A stretch of 64,000 bases of DNA, from assembly GCF_027483985.1 (NCBI RefSeq), contig NZ_JAIXTJ010000042.1:124001-188000 (forward strand), in the 5' to 3' direction. This document shows positions 9,021-18,421 of this stretch, piece after piece. The notes beneath the pieces were generated by a model. The model saw nothing but the letters and a program-made list of their open reading frames with translations, was not told the origin of the DNA and made no database searches. The DNA is from Flavobacterium sp. (GTDB lineage: Bacteria; Bacteroidota; Bacteroidia; Flavobacteriales; Flavobacteriaceae). The first letter of the stretch is position 1, and each line of letters starts with the position of its first letter. Both the position numbers and the translations under genes were made by a program.

Positions 9021-9614
9021 TTATTTAGTTTTCATTCTGCGTTGCAACTCTTGTTCTATGTCGTTTAATTTCAAATTTTTGGCTTGCAATAAAAGCAGGT
9101 AATGAAACAACAAATCGGCAGCTTCGCCAATAAATAAATCTTGGTTATCATCTTTAGCCTCAATTACTAATTCGACAGCTTCTTCTCCAACTTTTTGAGC
9201 AATTTTGTTGATACCTTTCTTGAAAAGTGACGCTACATAAGACTCTGAAGTAGGATTTGAAATGCGATCTTCAATAGTGCTTTCCAATTGATTTAAAAAA
9301 GAAACAGATGGTTCAGTAGCAAAACAAGAAGTCGTTCCGTTGTGACACGTTGGTCCGTTGGGATTGACTTGAATTAGCAAGGCATCGCTATCACAATCTT
9401 CTTTTATCGAAACAACGTCCAAAAAATTACCCGAAGTTTCACCTTTAGTCCACAAGCGGTTTTTGCTGCGACTAAAAAAAGTAACTCGATTTTCTGCTTT
9501 GGTTTTTTCAAAAGCGGCTTCATCCATATAACCCAACATCAACACTTGCTGCGTTTGATTATCCTGAATAATTACAGGTAGTAATCCATTTGATTTATCG
9601 AAATTTAGTATCAT
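9021..9614 (-). CDS. hisIE: Bifunctional phosphoribosyl-AMP cyclohydrolase / phosphoribosyl-ATP pyrophosphatase
   Basis: 197 residues with two fused domains. Residues 1-105 are the HisI cyclohydrolase, with the metal-binding region CDSDALL and the Cys-rich segment NGPTCHNG...SCF. Residues 110-197 are the HisE pyrophosphatase, with [12 protein letters not shown] and the following acidic residues for Mg. These are steps 2 and 3 of histidine synthesis. It overlaps hisF by 4 nt and is the last his gene; no terminator hairpin is visible between it and the trp promoter. Confidence 0.95.
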   Translation of the reverse strand: MILNFDKSNGLLPVIIQDNQTQQVLMLGYMDEAAFEKTKAENRVTFFSRSKNRLWTKGETSGNFLDVVSIKEDCDSDALLIQVNPNGPTCHNGTTSCFATEPSVSFLNQLESTIEDRISNPTSESYVASLFKKGINKIAQKVGEEAVELVIEAKDDNQDLFIGEAADLLFHYLLLLQAKNLKLNDIEQELQRRMKTK

Positions 9615-10363
9615 CTGATAGGTATATTTTTAGTTTTTAAATAGTTTTTTAAATCGGGTATCGCTACTTCATTATAGTGAAAAATACTTGCTGCTAAGCC
9701 AGCACTAGCTTGTGTTTTTTGGAACAATTCGGCAAAATCATCCGCACTTCCAGCACCGCCAGAAGCAATGACCGGAATAGAAATCGCTTCACTAATTTGA
9801 TTGGTAATTTCCAGAGCAAAACCTTTTTTTTCACCATCGTTATTCATAGAAGTAAGCAAAATTTCGCCTGCGCCAAGTTCGGTTACTTTTTTTGCCCAAT
9901 CCAAAGCCTTCCAATCGGTTTGTTCGGTGCCACCTTTTACAAATACAAACCAGTCATTGTCAACCAATTTAATATCTATAGCAACCACCACAAATTGACT
10001 ACCAAACTCTTTAGCCAAATCTGAAATTAAAGCTGGATTTTTAATGGCTGCTGAGTTAATACTTACTTTATCGGCGCCATTTTGCACCATAATCTTAGCA
10101 TCAGCAACCGAATTGATGCCACCACCAACTGTAAAGGGAATCGAAAGTTTTTTGGCAATTTGGTCCACTAAATCGGCTAAAGTTTTTCGGTTTTCTAAAG
10201 TGGCCGAAATATCTAAAAAAACCAATTCATCTGCGCCATTTTCAGAATAAAATTGGGCTAATTCTAAAGGATTTCCAGCATCTTTTAAACCTTCAAATTG
10301 AATACCTTTCACAACACGTCCGTTTTTGATATCCAAACACGGTATAATTCTTTTCTTTAACAT
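9611..10363 (-). CDS. hisF: Imidazole glycerol phosphate synthase cyclase subunit
   Basis: 250-residue TIM barrel that uses ammonia from HisH to form IGP and AICAR. The two catalytic aspartates are visible, Asp11 in [12 protein letters not shown] and Asp130 in VVAIDIK, together with the phosphate sites FTVGGGI and IASGGAG. It overlaps hisA by 7 nt. Confidence 0.97.
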   Translation of the reverse strand: MLKKRIIPCLDIKNGRVVKGIQFEGLKDAGNPLELAQFYSENGADELVFLDISATLENRKTLADLVDQIAKKLSIPFTVGGGINSVADAKIMVQNGADKVSINSAAIKNPALISDLAKEFGSQFVVVAIDIKLVDNDWFVFVKGGTEQTDWKALDWAKKVTELGAGEILLTSMNNDGEKKGFALEITNQISEAISIPVIASGGAGSADDFAELFQKTQASAGLAASIFHYNEVAIPDLKNYLKTKNIPIR

Positions 10364-11070
10364 AACTGCATCAATTCTTTTAAATTTATGGTGTTTTCAT
10401 AAATGGCTTTACCAATAATAGCACCTTCACATCCCAATTCTCTTAACTTTTGCACATCATCAAGAGTAGTAATACCGCCACTCGCAATCAATTTTACATT
10501 TGATTTTTTTAGAATATCAGCATATAATTCTAAGGATGGTCCGTTAAGCATTCCGTCTTTTTCAATATCAGTCGAAATAACATACTGAATACCATTCTTT
10601 TCATAGGCTGCAATAAAATCAATCACATCCGTTTCAGAAGTTTCTAACCAACCTTGTGTCGCGATTTTGCGGTTCAAAGCATCGGCACCAAGTATAATTT
10701 TATCAGCACCATATTTGGCAATCCATTCTTTAAACAATGTCGGATTCTTTATGGCAATGCTTCCACCTGTTATTTGACTCGCACCATTTTCAAAAGCAAT
10801 TTCGATATCTTTATCTTGCTTAATGCCGCCACCAAAATCGATTTTCAAACTGGTTTTTGTGGCAATTTCATACAGTACTTTGTAATTGATAATGGTACTT
10901 GATTTCGCACCATCCAAATCAACTAAATGCAAAAACTGCACACCTTGATCTTCAAAAAATTTGGCCACTTCCAAAGGGTTTTCATTGTAAGTTTTTTGCG
11001 TAGCATAATCGCCTTTGGTCAATCGGACACAAGCTCCGTTGATGATATCTATAGCTGGAATAATTCTCAT
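10357..11070 (-). CDS. hisA: ProFAR isomerase
   Basis: 237-residue TIM barrel, paralogue of HisF, catalysing the Amadori rearrangement of ProFAR to PRFAR. Asp8 (IPAIDIING) and Asp130 (ILGADAL) are the expected acid/base pair, and the half-barrel repeats carry DFGGGI and IASGGI. It overlaps hisH by 4 nt. Confidence 0.97.
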   Translation of the reverse strand: MRIIPAIDIINGACVRLTKGDYATQKTYNENPLEVAKFFEDQGVQFLHLVDLDGAKSSTIINYKVLYEIATKTSLKIDFGGGIKQDKDIEIAFENGASQITGGSIAIKNPTLFKEWIAKYGADKIILGADALNRKIATQGWLETSETDVIDFIAAYEKNGIQYVISTDIEKDGMLNGPSLELYADILKKSNVKLIASGGITTLDDVQKLRELGCEGAIIGKAIYENTINLKELMQLC

Positions 11071-11645
11071 AATTGTAAAAAATTTAATAAAACTTGTGCG
11101 CCAACACTAGACGATTTTTCAGGATGAAATTGGGTGGCATAAAAATTATCCTTTTGCATGGAAGCACTAAACGGCTCAATATAATCACAAACTGAGGTAG
11201 TATCTTCACTAATTTCAGCATAATAACTGTGCACAAAATAAAAATCAGAATCTGCTGGAATATCCTTGAAAATTTCAGATTTCACTGCTGAAATAGTATT
11301 CCAACCCATATGAGGTACTTTTTCTTTGGCTTCAAATTTTTTCACTTTCGCCTTAAAAATTCCCAAACATTCTGTAGTTCCTTCTTCTGAAAAATCACAA
11401 AGCAATTGCTGTCCTAAACAAATTCCTAAAACAGGTTGCTGCAGTTGTTTGATAACCACATCCAACTTTCGTTCTTTTAAATACTTCATTGCCGAACTCG
11501 CTTCGCCTACACCAGGAAAAATAACTTTTTCTGCTAGTTTAAGAACCGTTTCATCATCGGTTACTATGCACGGAAATCCCAAACGCTCTACTGCATTTTT
11601 CACCGATTGGATGTTGCCTGCATTATATTTTACTATTGCTATCAT
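11067..11645 (-). CDS. hisH: Imidazole glycerol phosphate synthase glutaminase subunit
   Basis: 192-residue class I glutamine amidotransferase partner of HisF. The active site is complete: Cys76 in GICLGQQ and His-Glu in TQFHPEKS near residue 178. The PGVGE oxyanion segment typical of HisH is at 44-48. It overlaps hisB by 4 nt. Confidence 0.96.
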   Translation of the reverse strand: MIAIVKYNAGNIQSVKNAVERLGFPCIVTDDETVLKLAEKVIFPGVGEASSAMKYLKERKLDVVIKQLQQPVLGICLGQQLLCDFSEEGTTECLGIFKAKVKKFEAKEKVPHMGWNTISAVKSEIFKDIPADSDFYFVHSYYAEISEDTTSVCDYIEPFSASMQKDNFYATQFHPEKSSSVGAQVLLNFLQL

Positions 11646-12733
11646 AATATTCCTTTGGTACTTGGAATGGTAGTTGAACCATCTTTTTTTACTGCAATTT
11701 TTAAAGTTCGAGCAAAGGCTTTAAAAATCGATTCTATTTTGTGGTGCTCATTGTCGCCTTCACATTTTATATTCAAATTGGATTTCGAACCATCGCAAAA
11801 CGATTTGAAAAAGTGTGAAAACATTTCGGTTGGCATTTCACCAATTTTTTCGCGTTTAAATTCGGCATCCCAAACCAACCACGAACGTCCACCAAAATCT
11901 AAAGCAACCTGCGCCAAACAATCATCCATCGGAAGTAAAAAGCCGTAACGTTCAATCCCTTTTTTTGAACCTAATGCTTTCGCAAAAACCTCACCCAAAG
12001 CAATCCCGACGTCTTCAATAGTGTGGTGCTCATCAACATACAAATCACCTTTTACTTCAACATATAAATCCATCGTTCCGTGCTTGGCAATTTGTTCTAA
12101 CATATGATCAAAGAAACCTAAACCAGTTTTAATACTGCTTTTTCCGCTTCCGTCAAGGTTTAAATCAATTGTGATTTTGGTTTCATTAGTGTTTCTAACA
12201 ACAGTAGCAGTTCTAGGTTGTTGTTTCAAAAACTGATAAATATCGCTCCAAGAGGTCGTGCTTAAAGCAGCTTTTTCATTAGCTTCAGCTCCAATAAAAA
12301 TTGCCTGACTTCCTAAGTTTTCTGCCAATTGTACATCGGTTTGGCGATCACCAATTACAAAAGAATTTTTTAAATCATAAGAGCCTTTTACATAGTGTTG
12401 CAACAATCCAATGCCTGGTTTTCTGGTTGGCAAATTTTGCTCAGGAAACGAAACATCAATAAGAATTTCACTAAAGGTAATGCCTTCGTTTTCGAACGCT
12501 TGAATGATTTTATTCTGAGCTGGCCAAAAGGTGTTTTCTGGAAACGAATCAGTTCCCATACCATCTTGATTGGTGACCATAACCAACTCATAATCCAATT
12601 CGGTAGCAATTCTAGATAAATATTGAAAAACCTTCGGGTAATATTCTAATTTTTCTAAAGAATCCAATTGATAGTCAATGGGCGGTTCAATGACTAATGT
12701 GCCATCGCGATCTATAAATAATACTTTTTTCAT
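11642..12733 (-). CDS. hisB: Bifunctional histidinol-phosphatase / imidazoleglycerol-phosphate dehydratase
   Basis: 363 residues, a two-domain fusion. The N-terminal HAD phosphatase (about 1-165) shows FIDRDGTL with Asp8 and Asp10 and the later GDRQTD motif; it removes phosphate from histidinol phosphate. The C-terminal IGP dehydratase (about 170-363) has its two Mn-binding HH motifs, EHHTIEDVG and EHHKIES. The fusion is the enterobacterial-type arrangement also common in Flavobacteriia. Confidence 0.96.
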   Translation of the reverse strand: MKKVLFIDRDGTLVIEPPIDYQLDSLEKLEYYPKVFQYLSRIATELDYELVMVTNQDGMGTDSFPENTFWPAQNKIIQAFENEGITFSEILIDVSFPEQNLPTRKPGIGLLQHYVKGSYDLKNSFVIGDRQTDVQLAENLGSQAIFIGAEANEKAALSTTSWSDIYQFLKQQPRTATVVRNTNETKITIDLNLDGSGKSSIKTGLGFFDHMLEQIAKHGTMDLYVEVKGDLYVDEHHTIEDVGIALGEVFAKALGSKKGIERYGFLLPMDDCLAQVALDFGGRSWLVWDAEFKREKIGEMPTEMFSHFFKSFCDGSKSNLNIKCEGDNEHHKIESIFKAFARTLKIAVKKDGSTTIPSTKGIL

Positions 12734-12744
12734 TTTTAGTGAAT

Positions 12745-13770
12745 TTATTTTAATGTTTCAACTTCTAAAAGTTGCAATACATATAGTAATTGTTGGTTCT
12801 CTCGTGGTGTTCCAACGGTGATTCGAATCGTATTTTCGACTACCGAACTTCGGTTGCGTGTAATGATTTGTTGTTCAATCAAACTGTTGTAAATTGCTGT
12901 AGCGTTTTCCATTTCAACCAATAAGAAATTGGCATCTGATGGATAAATTTTAGTCACAAAATCTAGTTCTAAAAGTGCTATTTTAAGCAATTCGCGTTCT
13001 GATTTAATCAATTGCACATTAGATTTAAAAACAGAATCATCGGCAAGCGATTGAACAGCAGCTTCTTGATTTAACTGACTAACATTATACGGTGGTTTTA
13101 CTTTATTCATTACTGAAATGATAGTTTCATTGGCATAAGCAATTCCAACGCGAACCGCAGCCAAACCTCGAGCTTTGCTGAACGTTTGAGAAACAATTAG
13201 GTTAGGATATTGTTTGATTTTAGCAACCAACGATGGTTGTTCACTAAAGTCAATATAAGCTTCGTCTAGAAAAACAATTCCGTTGAAGTTCGAAATAATA
13301 TATTCTAAATTTTCTAATGAATTTCCGGTTGGATTATTAGGCGAACACAAATACAATATTTTTGCTTGCTCTGCTAAAATGGCCTCAGTATTCAACTGAA
13401 AATCTGCTGTTAACGGAATAGAAACGATTTCAACATTATTAATATTAGCGTATACTTCATACATACCGTAGGTTGGCGGACAAATAATGATTTTATCTTG
13501 GTTGGGTTCACAAAAAACACGTTGCACCAAATCAATGATTTCATCACTTCCGTTGCCTACCAAAATATTTTCAATTGCTACTTTCTTTTGACCACTCAAA
13601 ATTTGTTTCAAGCGCCACTGGTACGGATCAGGATAACGATTTAATTTGCCATACGGATTTTCATTCGCATCCAAAAAGATGCCTTCTGTACTTTTATATT
13701 CATCTCTTGCACTAGAATAAGGTTTGAGATTTAAAATGTTTTGTCTGATTAAACTAGTGATATTATCCAT
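12745..13770 (-). CDS. hisC: Histidinol-phosphate aminotransferase
   Basis: 341-residue class I/II PLP aminotransferase. The PLP lysine is Lys199 in [30 protein letters not shown] and FLDEAYIDF are the usual substrate and cofactor motifs. It overlaps hisD by 8 nt and is 11 nt upstream of hisB. Confidence 0.96.
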   Translation of the reverse strand: MDNITSLIRQNILNLKPYSSARDEYKSTEGIFLDANENPYGKLNRYPDPYQWRLKQILSGQKKVAIENILVGNGSDEIIDLVQRVFCEPNQDKIIICPPTYGMYEVYANINNVEIVSIPLTADFQLNTEAILAEQAKILYLCSPNNPTGNSLENLEYIISNFNGIVFLDEAYIDFSEQPSLVAKIKQYPNLIVSQTFSKARGLAAVRVGIAYANETIISVMNKVKPPYNVSQLNQEAAVQSLADDSVFKSNVQLIKSERELLKIALLELDFVTKIYPSDANFLLVEMENATAIYNSLIEQQIITRNRSSVVENTIRITVGTPRENQQLLYVLQLLEVETLK

Positions 13771-15052
13771 TTTGTAGTTTTTTTAATCGAATAGAAACAG
13801 CATTTTTGTGAGCTACTAATTGTTCTGCTTCAGCCATTATTTCAATTGTTTTTCCTAAATTTTGTATGCCGAGTTTGGTGATTTTTTGAAACGTAATTTT
13901 CTTTACAAAACTATCTAAGGAAACACCGCTGTAATTCCTTGCATAACCATTAGTTGGCAAAGTATGATTGGTTCCACTAGCATAATCACCAGCACTTTCA
14001 CAACTGTAATTTCCTATAAAAACCGAACCTGCATTTTCAATCTTCATCAACTTATCTTCCGCATCTTCGATAGCTAAAATCAAGTGTTCTGGAGCATAAA
14101 AGTTACTGAAAGCAAGAGCCGTTGAAATACTTTCAAAAACTAATGCACGACTGTTTTCTAAAGCTTTTTCTACTACTGAAACTCTAGGTAACTGTGCTTT
14201 TTGAACAGCAATGGCTAGCGAAACTTGTTGAACAAGTGCTTCAGATGTAGCTACTAATATTACCTGACTATCGCCACCGTGTTCAGCTTGTGAAAGTAAA
14301 TCAGAAGCTACAAAATCAGGATCAGAAGTAGCATCGGCAAGAACCAACAATTCACTTGGTCCTGCAGGCATATCAATTGCAATACCAAGTTGTTGTGCAT
14401 ATTGTTTGGCTGCCGTTACATATTGATTTCCAGGTCCGAATAATTTTGAAACTTGCGGCACTGATGCTGTTCCAAAAGTCATTGCTGCAATTGCTTGAAT
14501 ACCACCAATTTTATAAATTTCAGTTACACCAGTCAATTGTGCAGCATACAAAATAGCTGGATTGATAGCCCCATTTTTATCAGGTGGCGAACACAAAATA
14601 ACATTTTTGCAACCTGCAATTTGAGCCGGAATAGCCAACATCAAAACCGTTGAAAAAAGTGGTGCTGTTCCACCAGGAATATAGATACCAATGGTTTCTA
14701 TAGCGCGACTTTCTCTCCAACAAAAAACACCAGCCGTAGTTTCAATTTTGGTAGCAATTTCTCTTTGTGATTTGTGAAAGCGTTTAATATTTGCCGCAGC
14801 TTCTTGTATAGCAGTTTTCAACTCGTCCGAAACAAGTGCGCTAGCCAATTGTACTTCCTCTTCGGTAACTTTAAAATTAGTTACAGCAACACCGTCAAAA
14901 ATGGAGGTATATTTTGTGACAGCAGCATCACCATTTTTTTGAACATCCGAGAAAATTCCCTTCACCGTTTCGTTCAAATCGGCAACGGCAAATGTTTTTC
15001 TTTGGGCTAAATTTTCCCAATCAGAAAGTGGTGGATTTATGTAGGTTTTCAT
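13763..15052 (-). CDS. hisD: Histidinol dehydrogenase
   Basis: 429-residue Zn enzyme that performs the two NAD-dependent oxidations from histidinol to histidine. Signatures include GPGNQYVTAAK, AEHGGDSQV (Zn-binding Gln/His), the catalytic pair in APEHLIL and the GNYSCESAGDYASGTNHTLP segment. It lies 16 nt downstream of hisG. Confidence 0.97.
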   Translation of the reverse strand: MKTYINPPLSDWENLAQRKTFAVADLNETVKGIFSDVQKNGDAAVTKYTSIFDGVAVTNFKVTEEEVQLASALVSDELKTAIQEAAANIKRFHKSQREIATKIETTAGVFCWRESRAIETIGIYIPGGTAPLFSTVLMLAIPAQIAGCKNVILCSPPDKNGAINPAILYAAQLTGVTEIYKIGGIQAIAAMTFGTASVPQVSKLFGPGNQYVTAAKQYAQQLGIAIDMPAGPSELLVLADATSDPDFVASDLLSQAEHGGDSQVILVATSEALVQQVSLAIAVQKAQLPRVSVVEKALENSRALVFESISTALAFSNFYAPEHLILAIEDAEDKLMKIENAGSVFIGNYSCESAGDYASGTNHTLPTNGYARNYSGVSLDSFVKKITFQKITKLGIQNLGKTIEIMAEAEQLVAHKNAVSIRLKKLQNG

Positions 15053-15068
15053 CTGTAAAAGGATTTAT

Positions 15069-15926
15069 TTATTGTATCATTTTTTCAATCGGAATTATCA
15101 AAATTCCTTCGGCACCAAGCGATTTTAGTTGTTCAACAACATCCCAATAATCGTTTTCTTTGACTACAGAGTGCAAACTACTCCAACCTTCTTCTACAAG
15201 TGGTAAAATGGTAGGCGATTTCATTCCTGGCAAAATTTTGCAAATCGATGCAATCGCAGTATTGGGCGCATTAAGAAGGATGTATTTATTCTCTTTTCCG
15301 TTGCGATAAGATTCAATTCTAAACAACAATTTGTTTAAAATTTGCTGCTTTTCAGCAGATAAATCAGTATTAGAAATCAAAACGGCTTGACTTTTAGAAA
15401 TCACTTCTACTTCTTTCAAACCATTCATAATTAAAGTGCTACCCGAACTTACAATATCAAAAATAGCATCGGCAAGTCCAATTCCAGTAGCAATCTCAAC
15501 ACTACCACTGAGTTCTTCAATGATTACAGGAATGTTTTTAGATGTAAAAAAATCAGTTAGTATTTTTGGATAACTAGTAGCAATTTTTTTGTTTTCAAAA
15601 TAACTCAAATCGGTATAAACTTCGTCTTTTGGAATGGCTAAAGAAAGTTTGCACGATGCAAATCCAAGTTGAGAAATAGTAGTTACGTTTTTGTTTTTTT
15701 CCCAAACTTCGTTTTCTCCAAGAATACCAATATCGGCAACTCCTTGTTCTACGTATTGCGGAATATCATCATCGCGCAAATACAAAATTTCGATAGGAAA
15801 ATTACTGGCAACGGCTTTCAGTTTTCGCTCTCCGTTAGAGATTTGAATGCCACAAGATTCTAATAATTGAAGTGATTTTTCACTCAGTCGGCCACTTTTT
15901 TGGATGGCAATTTTTAAAGTACTCAT
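15069..15926 (-). CDS. hisG: ATP phosphoribosyltransferase (long form)
   Basis: First, committed step of histidine synthesis. At 285 residues it is the long, hexameric form with a C-terminal regulatory domain (about 210-285), which makes it self-sufficient and feedback-inhibited by histidine; no hisZ is seen. I use the ATG at 15926 (MSTLKIAIQKSGRL) since the frame extending to 15974 would start inside the attenuator hairpin. PRPP site region: DIVSSGSTL. Confidence 0.95.
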   Translation of the reverse strand: MSTLKIAIQKSGRLSEKSLQLLESCGIQISNGERKLKAVASNFPIEILYLRDDDIPQYVEQGVADIGILGENEVWEKNKNVTTISQLGFASCKLSLAIPKDEVYTDLSYFENKKIATSYPKILTDFFTSKNIPVIIEELSGSVEIATGIGLADAIFDIVSSGSTLIMNGLKEVEVISKSQAVLISNTDLSAEKQQILNKLLFRIESYRNGKENKYILLNAPNTAIASICKILPGMKSPTILPLVEEGWSSLHSVVKENDYWDVVEQLKSLGAEGILIIPIEKMIQ

Positions 15927-15972
15927 TTTTGTTTTGGGATAAAATCTGAGTATAAACGACTGTAATAAAAAC

Positions 15973-16006
15973 AAAAAAAACCGTCAGATATACTCAGACG
16001 GTTTTT
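15973..16006 (-). terminator. his operon attenuator (intrinsic terminator)
   Basis: On the minus strand a GC-containing stem AAAAACCGTC / GACGGTTTTT with a further G-C and A-T pair inside is followed by eight T, 26 nt after the stop of the His-rich leader peptide and 46 nt before hisG. Its position between leader and first structural gene defines an attenuator. Confidence 0.88.
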
Positions 16007-16031
16007 AAATATGTTTAGCTACAATACATCA

Positions 16032-16088
16032 TTAACTCGCCTGTGTGGTGAGATGATGATGATGCAATTGAGCGTTTGAAAATTTCAT
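16032..16088 (-). CDS. hisL: his leader peptide (18 aa, four consecutive His codons)
   Basis: ATG at 16088 to TAA at 16032-16034, 18 residues, with four adjacent His codons at positions 9-12 (AQLHHHHLTT). It is followed by the terminator hairpin at 15973-16006. This is a classical His-tRNA-responsive leader: stalling on the His run should prevent terminator formation. Confidence 0.9.
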   Translation of the reverse strand: MKFSNAQLHHHHLTTQAS

Positions 16089-16107
16089 TTTTGTTTTTTT
16101 GATGCTG

Positions 16108-16115
16108 CAAATATA
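16108..16115 (-). promoter_or_regulatory. his operon promoter -7 box
   Basis: TATATTTG on the minus strand, 19 nt before the leader ATG, fits TAnnTTTG. A convincing -33 TTTG at the right distance was not found, so only the -7 box is called. Confidence 0.6.
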
Positions 16116-16269
16116 TAAAGTTTATTTCGGTACAGACTACTATTTTATAATTTTTAACATTTGTCTATTGTTTAATAATGGAACATTGGAGCACCAAAGT
16201 GTAACAAAAAACAGCATAAACCTACTAATCTAGAAGTACTTATTTTTACAGAACAAATTATAATAGAAT

Positions 16270-18288
16270 ATGAAAAACATCAAAATCTCACTTCTTGCTG
16301 CAACAGTACTTTTAGCTTCTTGTAGTAAAAAAGAAGAATTGGCATCAGGTATCACAAAAAAAAATATGGATACCTTAGTAAAACCTGGTGATAATTTCGA
16401 TCGTTTCGTAAACGGAACTTGGGCAAAAAACAATAAAATACCTGCTGACAAATCCTCTTATGGCGCTTTTGATATGTTATATGACAAATCACAAAAAGAC
16501 GTCAAAGCAATTATTGAAGAAGCTTCTAAAGGGAGTTTCGCTGAAGGTTCAGACGAACAAAAAATCGGCGACTACTACGGCTCGTTCATGAACCGTAAAG
16601 ACAGAGATGCTAAAGGTGTTACTCCAATTCAATCGGAATTAAAAGCGATTGATGCTATTGCAAACTATACCGACTTGGCAACCTATTTCGGAAAAGCCAA
16701 CAGAATCGGAGTTTCCATTCCGTTCTCTGTTTCGGTAACCGAAGATTTTAAAAACCCTAAACAATACACGCTAATGACTTGGCAAGGTGGTTTAGGACTT
16801 CCTGAAAGAGAATACTACCTACAAAACGACGCTAAAATGGTAGCGATTCGCAAACAATATGTTGCGCATATTGAAAAAATGTGGCAGTTAGTCGGACTTC
16901 AAAATGGTGCTGAAAGTGCTGCTAAAGTAATGGCTTTAGAAACTACTTTGGCTACAAATCACATGAAAAAAGAAGACACTCGTAACACAGCTAAACTCTA
17001 CAATAAATATGCTTTAACCAATCTTAAGTCGTTAATGCCTGATTTCGATTGGACGGCAATGCTTAAAAATGCTGGTGTAGCTTCTGAAAAAAACATTGTA
17101 GTGGCTCAAGTAGAGTACACCAAAAGTTTAAATAACGTGATTAAAAATACGCCAATTGATACTTGGAAAACGTATTTAAAATGGGGATTGATTAATAATG
17201 CGGCTAGTTATTTAAATACAGCATTAGACAAACAAAACTTTGAATTTTACGGCAAAACGTTATACGGAACGGAACAACAAGAAGAAGATTGGAAAAGAGC
17301 TGTTAGTGCTGTAAATGGCGGTTTGGGAGAAATTGTTGGAAAAGTATATGTAAAAAAACACTTTACTCCTGAGGCTAAAGAACGCATGACAGCTATGGTT
17401 AAAAACCTACTTAAAGCTTACGCAGAAAGCATCAAAGGATTAGATTGGATGAGTGCTAATACCAAAAAAGAAGCTTTAGCTAAAGTGGATAAATTCATGA
17501 TTAAAATTGGATATCCTGATAAATGGAAGGACTACTCTTCGCTAAAAGTAGCTAAAAATGATTTATTCGGAAATGCTACAAGAGCTACCGAATTTGAATA
17601 CAACAGAATGCTAAACAAACTAGGAAAACCTGTAGATAGAACAGAATGGGGAATGACACCTCAAACAGTCAATGCATATTACAATCCAACCTTAAACGAA
17701 ATTGTTTTTCCAGCAGCCATCTTGCAACCTCCTTTCTTTAATTTAGCTGCAGATGATGCTGTTAATTATGGTGGAATTGGTGCCGTAATCGGACACGAAA
17801 TCGGACACGGATTTGACGATCAAGGAAGTACTTTTGATGGTGAAGGTGTGATGAGAAATTGGTGGACACCACAAGATTTAGCAGCCTTCCAATCAAGAAC
17901 TAAAGCATTAGTTGACCAATATAATAGCTTCAAAGCTTTTCCAGATTTAAACCTTAACGGAAGTTTTACGCTAGGTGAAAACATCGGTGATTTAGGTGGA
18001 TTAAGCATCGCTCTTAAAGCCTACAAAATGTCACTTAACGGAAAAGAAGCTCCTAAAATGGACGGCTACACCGGAATTCAAAGAGTATTTCTTGGTTGGG
18101 GACAAGTATGGTTAGACAAAACTCGTGAAGAAGCCTTGAGAAATCAAATTGCTTCCGACCCACATTCGCCTGCTAAATTTAGAATTAATGGTGTGGTTAG
18201 AAACATTCCTGAATTTTATGAGGCGTTTAATGTTAAACCAACTGATTCACTTTACTTAGCTCCAGAAAAAAGAGTTAAAATTTGGTAA
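16270..18288 (+). CDS. M13 family (neprilysin/PepO-like) metallopeptidase lipoprotein
   Basis: 672 residues. An N-terminal lipoprotein signal (LLASC) places it in the envelope, probably facing the periplasm. The M13 catalytic core is complete: zinc ligands in HEIGH (His509, His513, catalytic Glu510) and the third ligand Glu570 in ENIGDLGG (Asp574). The NAYY substrate-binding segment and a C-terminal VKIW ending are typical. It cleaves peptides on the amino side of hydrophobic residues in known relatives. A paralogue lies at 58473-60515. A terminator follows directly. Confidence 0.94.
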   Translation: MKNIKISLLAATVLLASCSKKEELASGITKKNMDTLVKPGDNFDRFVNGTWAKNNKIPADKSSYGAFDMLYDKSQKDVKAIIEEASKGSFAEGSDEQKIGDYYGSFMNRKDRDAKGVTPIQSELKAIDAIANYTDLATYFGKANRIGVSIPFSVSVTEDFKNPKQYTLMTWQGGLGLPEREYYLQNDAKMVAIRKQYVAHIEKMWQLVGLQNGAESAAKVMALETTLATNHMKKEDTRNTAKLYNKYALTNLKSLMPDFDWTAMLKNAGVASEKNIVVAQVEYTKSLNNVIKNTPIDTWKTYLKWGLINNAASYLNTALDKQNFEFYGKTLYGTEQQEEDWKRAVSAVNGGLGEIVGKVYVKKHFTPEAKERMTAMVKNLLKAYAESIKGLDWMSANTKKEALAKVDKFMIKIGYPDKWKDYSSLKVAKNDLFGNATRATEFEYNRMLNKLGKPVDRTEWGMTPQTVNAYYNPTLNEIVFPAAILQPPFFNLAADDAVNYGGIGAVIGHEIGHGFDDQGSTFDGEGVMRNWWTPQDLAAFQSRTKALVDQYNSFKAFPDLNLNGSFTLGENIGDLGGLSIALKAYKMSLNGKEAPKMDGYTGIQRVFLGWGQVWLDKTREEALRNQIASDPHSPAKFRINGVVRNIPEFYEAFNVKPTDSLYLAPEKRVKIW

Positions 18289-18308
18289 TACACAGCAAAT
18301 ACATAAAC

Positions 18309-18336
18309 AAACCCAGCAATACTGTTGGGTTTTTTT
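18309..18336 (+). terminator. Terminator after the M13 peptidase
   Basis: 10-bp stem AAACCCAGCA / TGTTGGGTTT with a four-base loop, followed by T. Confidence 0.88.
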
Positions 18337-18384
18337 ATTGCTATTACATTTAAAAAATATAAATAACAGAATCAATAATTTCAC

Positions 18385-18392
18385 TATTTTTG
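18385..18392 (+). promoter_or_regulatory. -7 box for the prolyl oligopeptidase gene
   Basis: TATTTTTG fits TAnnTTTG and lies 29 nt before the ATG at 18422. Confidence 0.5.
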
Positions 18393-18421
18393 TGTAACAA
18401 ACACTTCAACACCATCAAAAA

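Noticed and set aside
15927-15974. Upstream start for hisG
   Set aside because: The extension overlaps the attenuator hairpin; the family start is MSTLKIAIQ.
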